Shown: in pieces, positions 45,081-53,265 of the stretch | Layout of the letters: every line of letters begins with the position of its first letter | Numbering within the stretch: position 1 is the first letter of the stretch | Source: Halogranum gelatinilyticum | GTDB taxonomy: Archaea > Halobacteriota > Halobacteria > Halobacteriales > Haloferacaceae | Assembly (NCBI RefSeq): GCF_900103715.1 | Contig: NZ_FNHL01000006.1 | Span: forward strand, 62,001-126,000 | Length of the DNA stretch: 64,000 nt | Direction: 5' to 3' | Made by a program: the position numbers and the translations under genes | The notes under the pieces: model-generated | Told to the model about the DNA's origin: nothing | Database searches by the model: none | The model's input: only the letters and a program-made list of their open reading frames with translations

Positions 45081-48000
45081 GTACCTTCGTGTCACACCGA
45101 CCGCAGAGGCTCTCCCGTCGAACGATGTCGCAACGACACTCGCTAGTCTCCACAAACTGACTACTACTGACTCTCCAGGACTCTTCGAGAAACTCAACCC
45201 GTTTCACTCTACACTCCCTCCACGGTTCGAATTTCTCGTCATTAGTGAGGGACATAACCAACCAGTTGAGTTCTACTATGGTGCCGATGAACGATTAGAG
45301 ACGCTAGAAGCGCGGCTTCGCTCAATCTATCCCTCGTCGTTCGATATCGAACGAGCAAACCTCAATACTGCAACGAAACTCATCCAGCCGGTCGATTATT
45401 CCCGAGAGAGATTCAGTGAGGCCCTAAGGGGAGGTCAATTGCTCTATGAGTTTAGTGGCGACGAGAGACAGGCTGTAAGCGAAGAGGGCCCAGAGAACAA
45501 ACCCTCCGACACCGAGACTTGGGTCAAAGCGGGCGACAAACTCGTTAGCCTTGCAAATTCAGACACCAGCCCTGAAGGTGCAAAGCAGACTTCGGTTGGG
45601 AAACCCGTGGTAACCGAAGACGGTACTATTCTTGCGCGGCCTGCCATTGATTCGATTCGGCCAGTCGGTGTTCGATGGTGTGGCAGCACGACTCGGAAGG
45701 AAGACTGGATGACGACACTTGTCCCGTTCACAGAGTCCTCGACAGTCAACGGAGCGAGTGAATCCACAGGGGTCCCACTGGCTACTCTCATCGATTACCT
45801 GAACGAGTTTGAGCAGCCAATCGCGTTCCAGGTCGTGTTCCAACGACGAGACAATTGGACGGCAGATGCAGAGCTTCGAAAAGAGAATCTCGTTGATGGT
45901 CGAGACACGCTTTTTCAAGAGCTCGTCGGACCGCTTCTCGAAGTCGACGAACAAGCACACGAGGCGAACCACAGGGAACTGAGCGAAAGTGTCGAGAAGC
46001 GGATCGAGAACATCACCGAGAAAGACCCGGCACGAACCTTTACAGTGAATATTCGGGCCGTCTCGGTTCCACCGAAAGATGCCGATATAGAGCATCTCGA
46101 GCAGAAGATGGAGTCGTTACGACCCGTATTTGACTCGCTTGAGGGTCAGTTCTACGGCGTTGATGGGAGGCGACTCCGGGAGACAGGGTGGCGACAGACT
46201 ACGAAGGAGAAGAACGCCCGGAAAGAGCTCAAGCGACTGCTGAACCGCGAAATCACAACAAGTAGCGGGAAAGTGCGACCAAACCTCGTGTTGAACGCCG
46301 ATGAGTTGGCGAACTTCACTCTCGTTCCGTCTGCTGAGCAGCTCAGTGTAGAAGGAACCAGAGGGACACGTGCGGAGCAACAGAGCAGAAACCCGCTACC
46401 ACGCCCACACCAAGACCTCATGGATGAATTCCGTGACGGCATGGCTATCGGCTACGCTCTTGACGAGAACGGAGACCCAGAGGACGAACCAACACACATT
46501 CCACCAGGGTTACTCCCAACCCACTACGGACGCTTCGGTACAACGGGATCAGGGAAGTCGAAGGCACTCATCAACGAAATCCTCTCGCTGTACAACAACA
46601 CCGATGGGCCTGTCATCCTCGTCGACCCGAAGGGCGATGGGATGGCCGAGAACTATATGCGAGCCCATGCTCGGCGCTTCGGAATGAGCGACTTAGAGGA
46701 GAACGTTATCCACTTCCCAATTCCGGATGTTCTCCCGGGCTTCTCGTTCTTTAATCTGAAGCCCTCGATGCGGAATGGGCGGCACCGAAGGGATGCCATT
46801 CAGCGGAAGGCAGACCACTACGAAGAGATTCTGAAGCTCGTTATGGGGACAGACCGCTACGAGCGGGCAACCGTCTCTCCAACCGTTATCAAGACACTGA
46901 TCAAGGCGTTGTTCGACGAAGAACACGGTCGTGAAAACGGACTGTACCGTGAGTCTGCAGACTATTTCGCCCATCGACAGCTGGAACACGCGGTTGACCA
47001 ATTGTGGGATGCCGGACCACCACAGGAGTCCCTTGCAGATGCACCACAATCGAGCGACGAGGAAGTCGTCCGAACGCTACGTCGGCAACTCCAACTGGAT
47101 TCGAGCACATTCTCGAACATTATGGGCGGTGTAGCGAACCGCCTCGCATACATCTCACAGGACACTCACCTCCGTCGGATTTTCAACAACACAGAAAACC
47201 AGTTCGACTTCCGTGATGTGCTTGACGAGAACACCGTCATCCTGTTCGACCTTGGTGACCTTCGTGGCGAGGCCGCCCGCATCATGACGGGTGTGATTCT
47301 GACCAATCTCGACGACGCACTCAGAGAACGCAAACGTGATCTTAACCAGTACTCCGACCAGTACGTGGTAAACTTGCTCGTCGACGAGGCGGCATCAGTC
47401 GTTGTTTCGGACATTATGAACGACCTCCTCGAAAAAGGGCGAAGCTTCCGCCTCTCTGTGGGACTGTCAATGCAGTTCCCCGAACAGTTAGAAGCCGAGG
47501 GTGGTCGCAAAGTGTATCTAAACGCGTTGAACAACATCGGAAGCTCTCTCGTCGGGAAAGTCAACGTCGACCAAGAGTTGGCGCAAGCGATGGCACACGA
47601 GGAAATGGACCCAGTCGAATTTGCTAATCGAGTCCGGTCGCTCCCACGTGGTGAGTGGATCGCCAGCCTTCCAAGCCCAATATTTGGCGAAACAGGCCCG
47701 TACCCGTTCAGCTTGAAGCCTCTCCCGATACCAGCAGGCCACCCAGAGAGTGACTATCCACTTACAGAGCGTGAAGAAGAACGCTTCTCGGAGAGGCTCT
47801 CGTCTATTCATACTCGGGCGTCCGAGGAATTTGGTGTCCCAGAATCCTCAGCACCCAATACACGGACACCCGAAGAAATCAACCAAGCTCTCAGTATCGA
47901 CGTGGACGATTTGGACGTCGCCATCGCGAAGACCGTCCGAAGCGTGCAACTCCGCAACGGCGTCCATGAGGACAACGAGTGGGTGAGCGTCGAGACAGTC

Positions 48001-49287
48001 GACGAGACGTTGCGAGAGCTGTACGAGCGTGTCGACGCCGAACCACCGGCCTATGAGGAACTCACGGAGATTCGAAAGCGATCACGACTGCTCGATACCA
48101 CGGTCGATATCGACGCCGACGAACTCATCGTCCGACTCACGGAGGCAGGTGAAACCGAAGCTGAACCCGACACAGGCGACGTACGATCTGCCGGTGGAAG
48201 CGACCACGACGATGCGCTCTTGGAAATCGAGCAGGCGCTGTCGCCGTTGGGGTTCACCGTCTCGATTCTCACGCAAGACGGGAGTGAGAAACCGGACGCC
48301 AGAGCGACGCATCCGGACCTCGAAACGCCGTTCGCAATCGAGGTCGAGACGACGACGCCAGAGTACCCAACGAAGGTTCTCACGAATCTCAAGAAGGCAC
48401 AAGCGGAGAGCGCAGTTCCGCTGTTTGTTGTCCGAACAGGTGAGACAGAGACCTACTGGGCTGAACGAATCGAGACCATCCTCTCACCGCCAGTTCGTGA
48501 GCTCGCGAACGGCAAGACACGGTTCTATACGCACGATTCGCCGTTGACATTCAATGGCGGAGCAACCGAGCACGGTGGCGTAACGGCCATCCGGCCAGTG
48601 AACGGGGGCGACGACTCGAAGCGCTCTGTGTGGGTGAAGGATGGAAACGAGATTGCCCTTCAGGATGGGGATGGCACAGAGTATCTCCGTGCCTCTGGCT
48701 GGGACAACGTGACGAAAGACCGTGTGCCCGCAACCTACAGCTACGACCACCCCGTGGAGGAGTATCTCGTCTATGAACGTGGGGAGATTCACGTCTATGA
48801 GTCGAAAGCGGCACTCGAAGCTGACTGGGCGACAATCAAACAGCCGTTCATCCCTACAGAAGAATTGGTCGACCCAACGAACAGTACGGACAGCTATGCA
48901 ATCGTTATTCTCCGTGAGGATAACGAGGCGGTCGTCTACAGGGACGGTTCTACGAAGCCTCTTGAGACAATCCTTGAGAGTACCGAGCAATCCGAGGAAG
49001 CTCCAACCAAAGACTGGAAAGATGATTCTGATGCTGTTGTCGAGCAGTTTGTATCCGAGTGGATTGTCGAAGAGGGGGGCAATTCAGTCCCCGCTGCAGA
49101 CGTCTATTCGACGTATGAATCGTGGGCCAAACAACACGAGATCACTCCCGATTCACCGAGCTGGTTCAGTCGACGCCTCAGTAACCAGATAGAATTTGAG
49201 CGGACAACTGAGCGCCACGATGGGGAGGCGATTCGGTGCTACAAGGGGATTTCGCTCGCAAATCGGGGTGGCAACGATGAATTCTGA
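45070..49287 (+). CDS. VirD4/TraD-type coupling ATPase fused to nuclease-like and D5-primase-type DNA-binding domains
   Basis: This 1405-residue protein starts at ATG 45070. Residues about 1-440 resemble the N-terminal part of archaeal conjugation ATPases. The ATPase has Walker A FGTTGSGKSK (490-497 core), VILVDPKGDGMAENY, and Walker B VVNLLVDEAASVV; the SVGLSMQFPEQ segment matches the VirD4/HerA family. Around 1055-1130 a PD-(D/E)XK-like core is visible (Asp1076 in KPDA; Glu1091-Val-Glu1093 where ExK is usual). The last 85 residues (about 1320-1405) read as the winged helix that closes D5-type primase-helicases (FVSEWIVEEGGNSVPAADVY; RRLSNQIEFERT; RCYKGISL). This combination could let the pump bind specific DNA without a relaxase, as an inference. 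Confidence 0.8.
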   Translation: MNREYLRVTPTAEALPSNDVATTLASLHKLTTTDSPGLFEKLNPFHSTLPPRFEFLVISEGHNQPVEFYYGADERLETLEARLRSIYPSSFDIERANLNTATKLIQPVDYSRERFSEALRGGQLLYEFSGDERQAVSEEGPENKPSDTETWVKAGDKLVSLANSDTSPEGAKQTSVGKPVVTEDGTILARPAIDSIRPVGVRWCGSTTRKEDWMTTLVPFTESSTVNGASESTGVPLATLIDYLNEFEQPIAFQVVFQRRDNWTADAELRKENLVDGRDTLFQELVGPLLEVDEQAHEANHRELSESVEKRIENITEKDPARTFTVNIRAVSVPPKDADIEHLEQKMESLRPVFDSLEGQFYGVDGRRLRETGWRQTTKEKNARKELKRLLNREITTSSGKVRPNLVLNADELANFTLVPSAEQLSVEGTRGTRAEQQSRNPLPRPHQDLMDEFRDGMAIGYALDENGDPEDEPTHIPPGLLPTHYGRFGTTGSGKSKALINEILSLYNNTDGPVILVDPKGDGMAENYMRAHARRFGMSDLEENVIHFPIPDVLPGFSFFNLKPSMRNGRHRRDAIQRKADHYEEILKLVMGTDRYERATVSPTVIKTLIKALFDEEHGRENGLYRESADYFAHRQLEHAVDQLWDAGPPQESLADAPQSSDEEVVRTLRRQLQLDSSTFSNIMGGVANRLAYISQDTHLRRIFNNTENQFDFRDVLDENTVILFDLGDLRGEAARIMTGVILTNLDDALRERKRDLNQYSDQYVVNLLVDEAASVVVSDIMNDLLEKGRSFRLSVGLSMQFPEQLEAEGGRKVYLNALNNIGSSLVGKVNVDQELAQAMAHEEMDPVEFANRVRSLPRGEWIASLPSPIFGETGPYPFSLKPLPIPAGHPESDYPLTEREEERFSERLSSIHTRASEEFGVPESSAPNTRTPEEINQALSIDVDDLDVAIAKTVRSVQLRNGVHEDNEWVSVETVDETLRELYERVDAEPPAYEELTEIRKRSRLLDTTVDIDADELIVRLTEAGETEAEPDTGDVRSAGGSDHDDALLEIEQALSPLGFTVSILTQDGSEKPDARATHPDLETPFAIEVETTTPEYPTKVLTNLKKAQAESAVPLFVVRTGETETYWAERIETILSPPVRELANGKTRFYTHDSPLTFNGGATEHGGVTAIRPVNGGDDSKRSVWVKDGNEIALQDGDGTEYLRASGWDNVTKDRVPATYSYDHPVEEYLVYERGEIHVYESKAALEADWATIKQPFIPTEELVDPTNSTDSYAIVILREDNEAVVYRDGSTKPLETILESTEQSEEAPTKDWKDDSDAVVEQFVSEWIVEEGGNSVPAADVYSTYESWAKQHEITPDSPSWFSRRLSNQIEFERTTERHDGEAIRCYKGISLANRGGNDEF

Positions 49288-49335
49288 GATTAGGCAGTGT
49301 ACGCCTTCAAACGCCACTCTATCGCATTTCACGAT

Positions 49336-49518
49336 GGCGTTACGCCAACGGGCTGCTGCGATTCGCGAGAATCCGCAAAAACGCAAGACAGCGTGGTGTT
49401 ACGGCAAAACCGAGAATGCCGTAACACTGACCCTTGCTCAGAAAAATGCCGTACATGGCGTACGCCTGTACCTCAGCGTCTCTATCTTCCAATTGGGGAT
49501 TCTGTTACGGCAAAAACC
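49336..49518. repeat. Inverted-repeat cluster upstream of the PrimPol gene
   Basis: GTGTTACGGCA (49396-49406) and TGCCGTAACAC (49417-49427) form a perfect 11-bp inverted repeat with a 10-bp spacer. TGTTACGGCAAAA recurs at 49503-49515. Palindromes GGCGTTACGCC (49336-49346) and GGCGTACGCC (49457-49466) lie alongside. The 333 bp between 49288 and 49620 otherwise hold no convincing gene; the open frame there has basic, non-typical composition. Confidence 0.6.
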
Positions 49519-49620
49519 AACTAGTATAGAGGGGGGTGAGGCCGTTGGAAGTGAACGAAGTGAACAGCGAGGGATTTTTTCTGGCGCCAAAAGGGGCGCG
49601 GCTCCCAAAAGAGACAACCA

Positions 49621-50880
49621 ATGACTGGCGAACCTACCGAGATGCTGACACAGGAATCGATACCCGAAGAATTAGTCGAACAACCCCAGTGGGTGTGCTG
49701 GCGACGGGCGGAACGCGACGGGAAAGCGACGAAGATTCCGGTGGTCCCAGGGGTGGGGTCATTCGCGTCGTCGACGGACCCCGAAACATGGTCGGACTTC
49801 GAGACTGCCCTCGGATATCTGGAGCGCGGCCGGGCCGACGGCGTCGGGTTCGTGTTCACTGAGGAGGACACCATCGTCGGCGTCGACCTCGACGACTGTC
49901 GCAATCCAGAGAGCGGAGACGTCGACGACGACGCACAGGACATCATCGAACGCCTGGACTCCTACACGGAAGTGTCGCCATCAGGAACGGGGTATCATGT
50001 GCTCATCCAAGGGAGCTTACCCGACGGCCGCAACCGACGAGGGAAGATCGAGTGTTACGACACAGCGCGCTTTTTCACCGTGACCGGCGACCGGGTGGCG
50101 GCGACGCCACGAGACGTTGCACACCGACAAGATGCCCTGGAAGCGATTCACCGGGACTACGTCGCAGACGAAGAGTCGACGCAATCGACAGACAGTCCTA
50201 AGCGTGTAACGCAACGTGACGAGGCACCGTCTAGCACGTCACTCGACGACGACTCCCTACTCAAGAAAGCGAAACGCGCCTCGAACGGCGAGAAGTTCGA
50301 GCGACTCTGGAACGGGAACATCACGGGCTACGACAGCCAGTCGGAAGCGGACATGGCGTTGTGCTGTCTCCTCGCGTTCTGGACTGGCGGCGACACACAA
50401 CAACTGGAGCGACTGTTTCGACAGTCCGGACTCATTCGCGAGAAGTGGGACGAAGTCCACTACGCCGACGGGTCGACGTACGGAGAAAAGACAGTTGAAC
50501 GAGCGATTTCGAACACTTCGGAGTATTACGACCCAGGCACCGAGAGTAACTCGAGTGACTCTCACACACCTTCAGAGACCTCACCAGACGTCGGCGACGA
50601 CGTCGACCGCAACCGAGCGTATCTGGTCGAAAAGAACCGACTGCTGGCAGACCGTGTCGACACACTCGAAGCAACGCTTGAGCAGAAAAACGAGCGTATC
50701 GAGACGCTCGAAAGAGAAGTTCAACAGCTCGAAGACGAACTTGCAAACCGAGAGCGAGCAGCAACGAGTACCTCACAAGGAGAGGCCGGTGAGCAGGGTG
50801 GCGGAGCCGAAGCCGAAACAGAAGCGTCGGCGTCTGTGTGGAACCGGACGAAACAGTGGCTCGGGACCGACTCAGAGTAA
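49621..50880 (+). CDS. PrimPol-type primase-polymerase
   Basis: This 419-residue protein starts at ATG 49621, with a second ATG seven codons later. It has the archaeo-eukaryotic primase core: VGFVFTEEDTIVGVDLDDCR (metal-binding Asp89 and Asp91), SPSGTGYHVLIQG (the SxH-type motif) and RFFTVTGDRV. A helical domain follows (YDSQSEADMALCCLLAFWTG), then an acidic linker and a long coiled coil (LLADRVDTLEATLEQKNERI). It could prime DNA on the plasmid or complement transferred DNA. It lies after the secretion operon with its own repeat-rich upstream region. Confidence 0.85.
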   Translation: MTGEPTEMLTQESIPEELVEQPQWVCWRRAERDGKATKIPVVPGVGSFASSTDPETWSDFETALGYLERGRADGVGFVFTEEDTIVGVDLDDCRNPESGDVDDDAQDIIERLDSYTEVSPSGTGYHVLIQGSLPDGRNRRGKIECYDTARFFTVTGDRVAATPRDVAHRQDALEAIHRDYVADEESTQSTDSPKRVTQRDEAPSSTSLDDDSLLKKAKRASNGEKFERLWNGNITGYDSQSEADMALCCLLAFWTGGDTQQLERLFRQSGLIREKWDEVHYADGSTYGEKTVERAISNTSEYYDPGTESNSSDSHTPSETSPDVGDDVDRNRAYLVEKNRLLADRVDTLEATLEQKNERIETLEREVQQLEDELANRERAATSTSQGEAGEQGGGAEAETEASASVWNRTKQWLGTDSE

Positions 50881-50905
50881 GACAGCGCCCGCAGGGTTCG
50901 TTTTT

Positions 50906-50922
50906 CACCCCCAATAGGGGTG
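50906..50922. terminator. Hairpin after the PrimPol gene
   Basis: CACCCC and GGGGTG flank CAATA, next to TTTTT at 50901-50905. This could end the PrimPol transcript or be part of the next promoter. Confidence 0.3.
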
Positions 50923-50953
50923 AGGGGGTGAGTGACTGCCCCCTAAATAACCC

Positions 50954-51400
50954 ATGAACACGGAGCAACAGCACAAGCGAAATCGACGTACCAACCACGA
51001 ACCAGCCTGTCCAGACATCCCTCACCCTGTGTGGACGACCCTCTCGATGCAGGTGCCGAACAGTCGTAGTCGAGTCTCAATCGTCTCCTTCGTCGAATGC
51101 GTCCTCGTCGAACTAACCCATGAGTCGCTGGGTGCAGAGTACCTCTCCTCGAACGTGTGGGGAGTGAAGCGGACGCAGTTCATTGCCGACGACGACGTCG
51201 GCGAGACGTTCCTGAAACGGCACTACGACGAGCGGCTTGGGTGGCACAAGACGATGATGAGCAGAGAGGAGGTCCGAAGTGAACTCGTGGATCGGCTTAC
51301 TCGTACGACTTCGTTGAGTGGAGAGCGAAACCGCGGTGAGGCCGACGACGAGTTCGACCGATTTAGCGTCAAACTCGTCGGACAACTTTGGAGCGCGTGA
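50954..51400 (+). CDS. Unknown 148-residue protein
   Basis: The protein starts at ATG 50954 and opens with a basic, disordered-like segment. A central beta/alpha part follows (RVSIVSFVECVLVELTHESL; YLSSNVWGVKRTQFIADDDV), then a helical C-terminus with many Arg/Glu. I do not recognise the family. It lies 73 bp after the PrimPol gene on the same strand and probably belongs to the same plasmid unit. Confidence 0.5.
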   Translation: MNTEQQHKRNRRTNHEPACPDIPHPVWTTLSMQVPNSRSRVSIVSFVECVLVELTHESLGAEYLSSNVWGVKRTQFIADDDVGETFLKRHYDERLGWHKTMMSREEVRSELVDRLTRTTSLSGERNRGEADDEFDRFSVKLVGQLWSA

Positions 51401-51406
51401 TGAGCA

Positions 51407-51449
51407 GTTAACCAACACAAGCGGTTGTATTCTCAGACTGTTGGTTAAC
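51407..51449. repeat. Palindromic element 2 (GTTAACCAAC / GTTGGTTAAC)
   Basis: GTTAACCAAC (51407-51416) pairs perfectly with GTTGGTTAAC (51440-51449), with TTGTATTC (51425-51432) inside. The element at 34209-34256 is its relative in the opposite orientation. It lies between the 3' ends of two convergent genes, as does element 1. Confidence 0.6.
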
Positions 51450-51498
51450 GGGTGACGAGAGCGTAGCGTCTCAGTTTCGGTAGTTCGTATGAGTGAGT

Positions 51499-51735
51499 TC
51501 AACCGGTAATTCGGAGCCCACCCGTCGCTTCGTAGAGATACCCCTTCAGCAACAACTGCTCAAGGAGGTCGTGTGCTTCTGGCCGCTCGAAACCACCTAT
51601 AGTGAGGAGGTCGACAGCTTCGTTGTGTGTAATCGTTTCATCGTCATCGACACCCTGCATGATGAGTCCAAGTGCAGATTCTTGTGACGGCGTCAGTGGA
51701 GTCGACGAATTCTCCATTATTTCAGATATTGTCAT
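51499..51735 (-). CDS. Small winged-helix-like protein, paralogue of 31918-32151
   Basis: This 78-residue acidic protein has STPLTPSQESALGLIMQGVD, a helical middle, then the shared C-terminal half LLEQLLLKGYLYEATGGLRI. Its relative beside the first orc1 suggests a duplicated plasmid regulator. It lies 60 bp downstream of the HepT gene on the same strand. Confidence 0.6.
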   Translation of the reverse strand: MTISEIMENSSTPLTPSQESALGLIMQGVDDDETITHNEAVDLLTIGGFERPEAHDLLEQLLLKGYLYEATGGLRITG

Positions 51736-51795
51736 CGACCGCCGAGACTGTTGGGGTTGTCTCTAGGGCCCTCCAGAATCGCGGTCGTAAGTGAA

Positions 51796-52221
51796 TCAGT
51801 ACCGTTGCTGGAACCACTGTGCAATTTCTTGTTGGAACTGCTCGAACCAGTGGAGGTCGTTGTGTAGCACAGCATAGACGACATCGTGATTGACATCTCC
51901 ATACCGATGGGCGAGGATGTTCCGAAACCCGACTGCTTCTTCCATCTGCTCTTGCACCGCTGATGAGATGATGTTCGCAGACCCGAGCGACTCGATTTCC
52001 TTCTTCGAGGTTCCACTCGGTGAAAGTCCCTCAGAAGCACGGATATGCTGGGCAAGGTCGATGCAGGACTGAATGAGGTTCATGAACGTCCGTTCGACAG
52101 CTCGTTGAACGATGACGTCCTCGACATATTCTGTCTTCGACATCCCACGCATCTGCTTCAGGTCGTTCGTGTACTCGTTGATGTGACGAAGTTTGTCGAC
52201 GACGATGTCCGGATCAACCAT
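51796..52221 (-). CDS. hepT: HepT-like toxin of a MntA/HepT system
   Basis: This 141-residue helical protein has the HEPN RNase motif RNILAHRY (Arg100, His105, Tyr107; Rx4HxY). An upstream acidic/polar helix (VERTFMNLIQSCIDLAQHIR) is typical of HepT. HepT toxins are RNases blocked by the partner nucleotidyltransferase through AMPylation of the Tyr in the motif. Its ATG directly follows the stop of mntA. Confidence 0.85.
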   Translation of the reverse strand: MVDPDIVVDKLRHINEYTNDLKQMRGMSKTEYVEDVIVQRAVERTFMNLIQSCIDLAQHIRASEGLSPSGTSKKEIESLGSANIISSAVQEQMEEAVGFRNILAHRYGDVNHDVVYAVLHNDLHWFEQFQQEIAQWFQQRY

Positions 52222-52656
52222 CTAGACGTCACCACGAGCAAGTCGATCGATGAATTCACGACGAGCTTGCTCTCGTTCATTCTGGCCCGCCTCGTACGCC
52301 GCGGTGACTTGTTCTCGATACGCGTCAACGACTTCCTCCTCACCAACGAGACAAGTCCCATCTCGAATCGCGGCATATGCAACGTGCGTTGGGAGCGACT
52401 CGATATCACTCACGTCGACGAATCCCACCGCAAATTCCTGTAACTCAGCGTCGATACGGTTCCGTCGGCGGAATCGCTCGTTTTCAGGCATCTCCGCTGG
52501 GAACCGGAGTGCGATATCGACATCCGATGACTCGTCGGCCGTCCCTCTGGCATGTGACCCAAAGAGAATCGCGAAGCTGACCTTCGTTTGAGCGAGGTAC
52601 GCCCTGATGGCATCAATGTCGAGTGTATCGACAGCGGAGTCATCTGAGTCGGCCAT
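52222..52656 (-). CDS. mntA: MntA-like nucleotidyltransferase antitoxin
   Basis: This 144-residue minimal nucleotidyltransferase has GSHARGTADESSDVDIAL, that is GSx10DxD (Gly33-Ser34, Asp45, Asp47), the MntA active site. It would AMPylate the HepT Tyr to neutralise it. It is the first gene of the pair. Confidence 0.85.
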   Translation of the reverse strand: MADSDDSAVDTLDIDAIRAYLAQTKVSFAILFGSHARGTADESSDVDIALRFPAEMPENERFRRRNRIDAELQEFAVGFVDVSDIESLPTHVAYAAIRDGTCLVGEEEVVDAYREQVTAAYEAGQNEREQARREFIDRLARGDV

Positions 52657-52722
52657 AGTGGTGCTTTACGCTCCAAGGTAATATATCTCCAGATACAACA
52701 GCGTCTACATCTTGACGATGTT

Positions 52723-52774
52723 CTGTTGCGAGGGTACGAAGTGACTCATGAATCACTTCGCTATTTTGCAACAG
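52723..52774. repeat. 52-bp nested inverted repeat
   Basis: Outer arms CTGTTGC (52723-52729) and GCAACAG (52768-52774). Inner arms CGAAGTGA (52737-52744) and TCACTTCG (52753-52760). Both gaps are 7 bp, and the centre holds TCATGA. The symmetry is exact in spacing. It lies 67 bp upstream of mntA's start. Candidate recombination, operator or replication site. Confidence 0.6.
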
Positions 52775-53265
52775 TGGATGAGTTGTTCAATCGAAGCGAT
52801 CAGTGTGCAACATCCGACGCCTCACCCGGTGTAGAGTGGTAACGTCGCTTCCTTACTGTCTGCCAGGTGTGACGACTCGGTACGCCCGCTCGCCGTCCAG
52901 TCGGCCGGCCGCCTGCACTCGGCTCACGCTGTTCGCCTCGGCACGCCACGGGACTCCCGGTGGTCGTCCCGCGCGTCGTTCGCTTCTCCCGAAGCGCCAG
53001 CAGGTTAGTCAATCGACGCCTGCGCGCCAGTGGTGCTCGTCGTCGACGAGACTAACTCCGCTGGCCACTCGGTCCGGCCTGTCCGGCGCGCGTGCTTGTC
53101 TGTGGAGCCTTCCGTGAGCGCTCTCGCTCGCGCCCCAAGGGGCGCTCACGAAGGCGCGAGCGAGAGCGCGTAGACGAGTCTGTCGGGTGACGTTGTGAGA
53201 AGTCCGCGATGTTGGTGCATCGCGGTGTCGGGCGCGTGAGCGCCTTCAGGAACGTGTGAGTTCCA
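52775..53265. repeat. GC-rich noncoding region with overlapping hairpins
   Basis: No gene is supported here. CGCTCTCGCTCGCGCC (53119-53134) pairs with GGCGCGAGCGAGAGCG (53153-53168). CGTGAGCG (53113-53120) pairs with CGCTCACG (53143-53150), and GCGCCCC (53130-53136) with GGGGCGC (53139-53145). These pairings exclude one another in part, so alternative structures are possible. The region ends at the start of the OB-fold gene. Confidence 0.5.

Noticed and set aside
49277-49624. 115-codon frame overlapping the coupling ATPase stop
   Set aside because: Basic composition, no motif, and it contains the inverted-repeat cluster; treated as noncoding.
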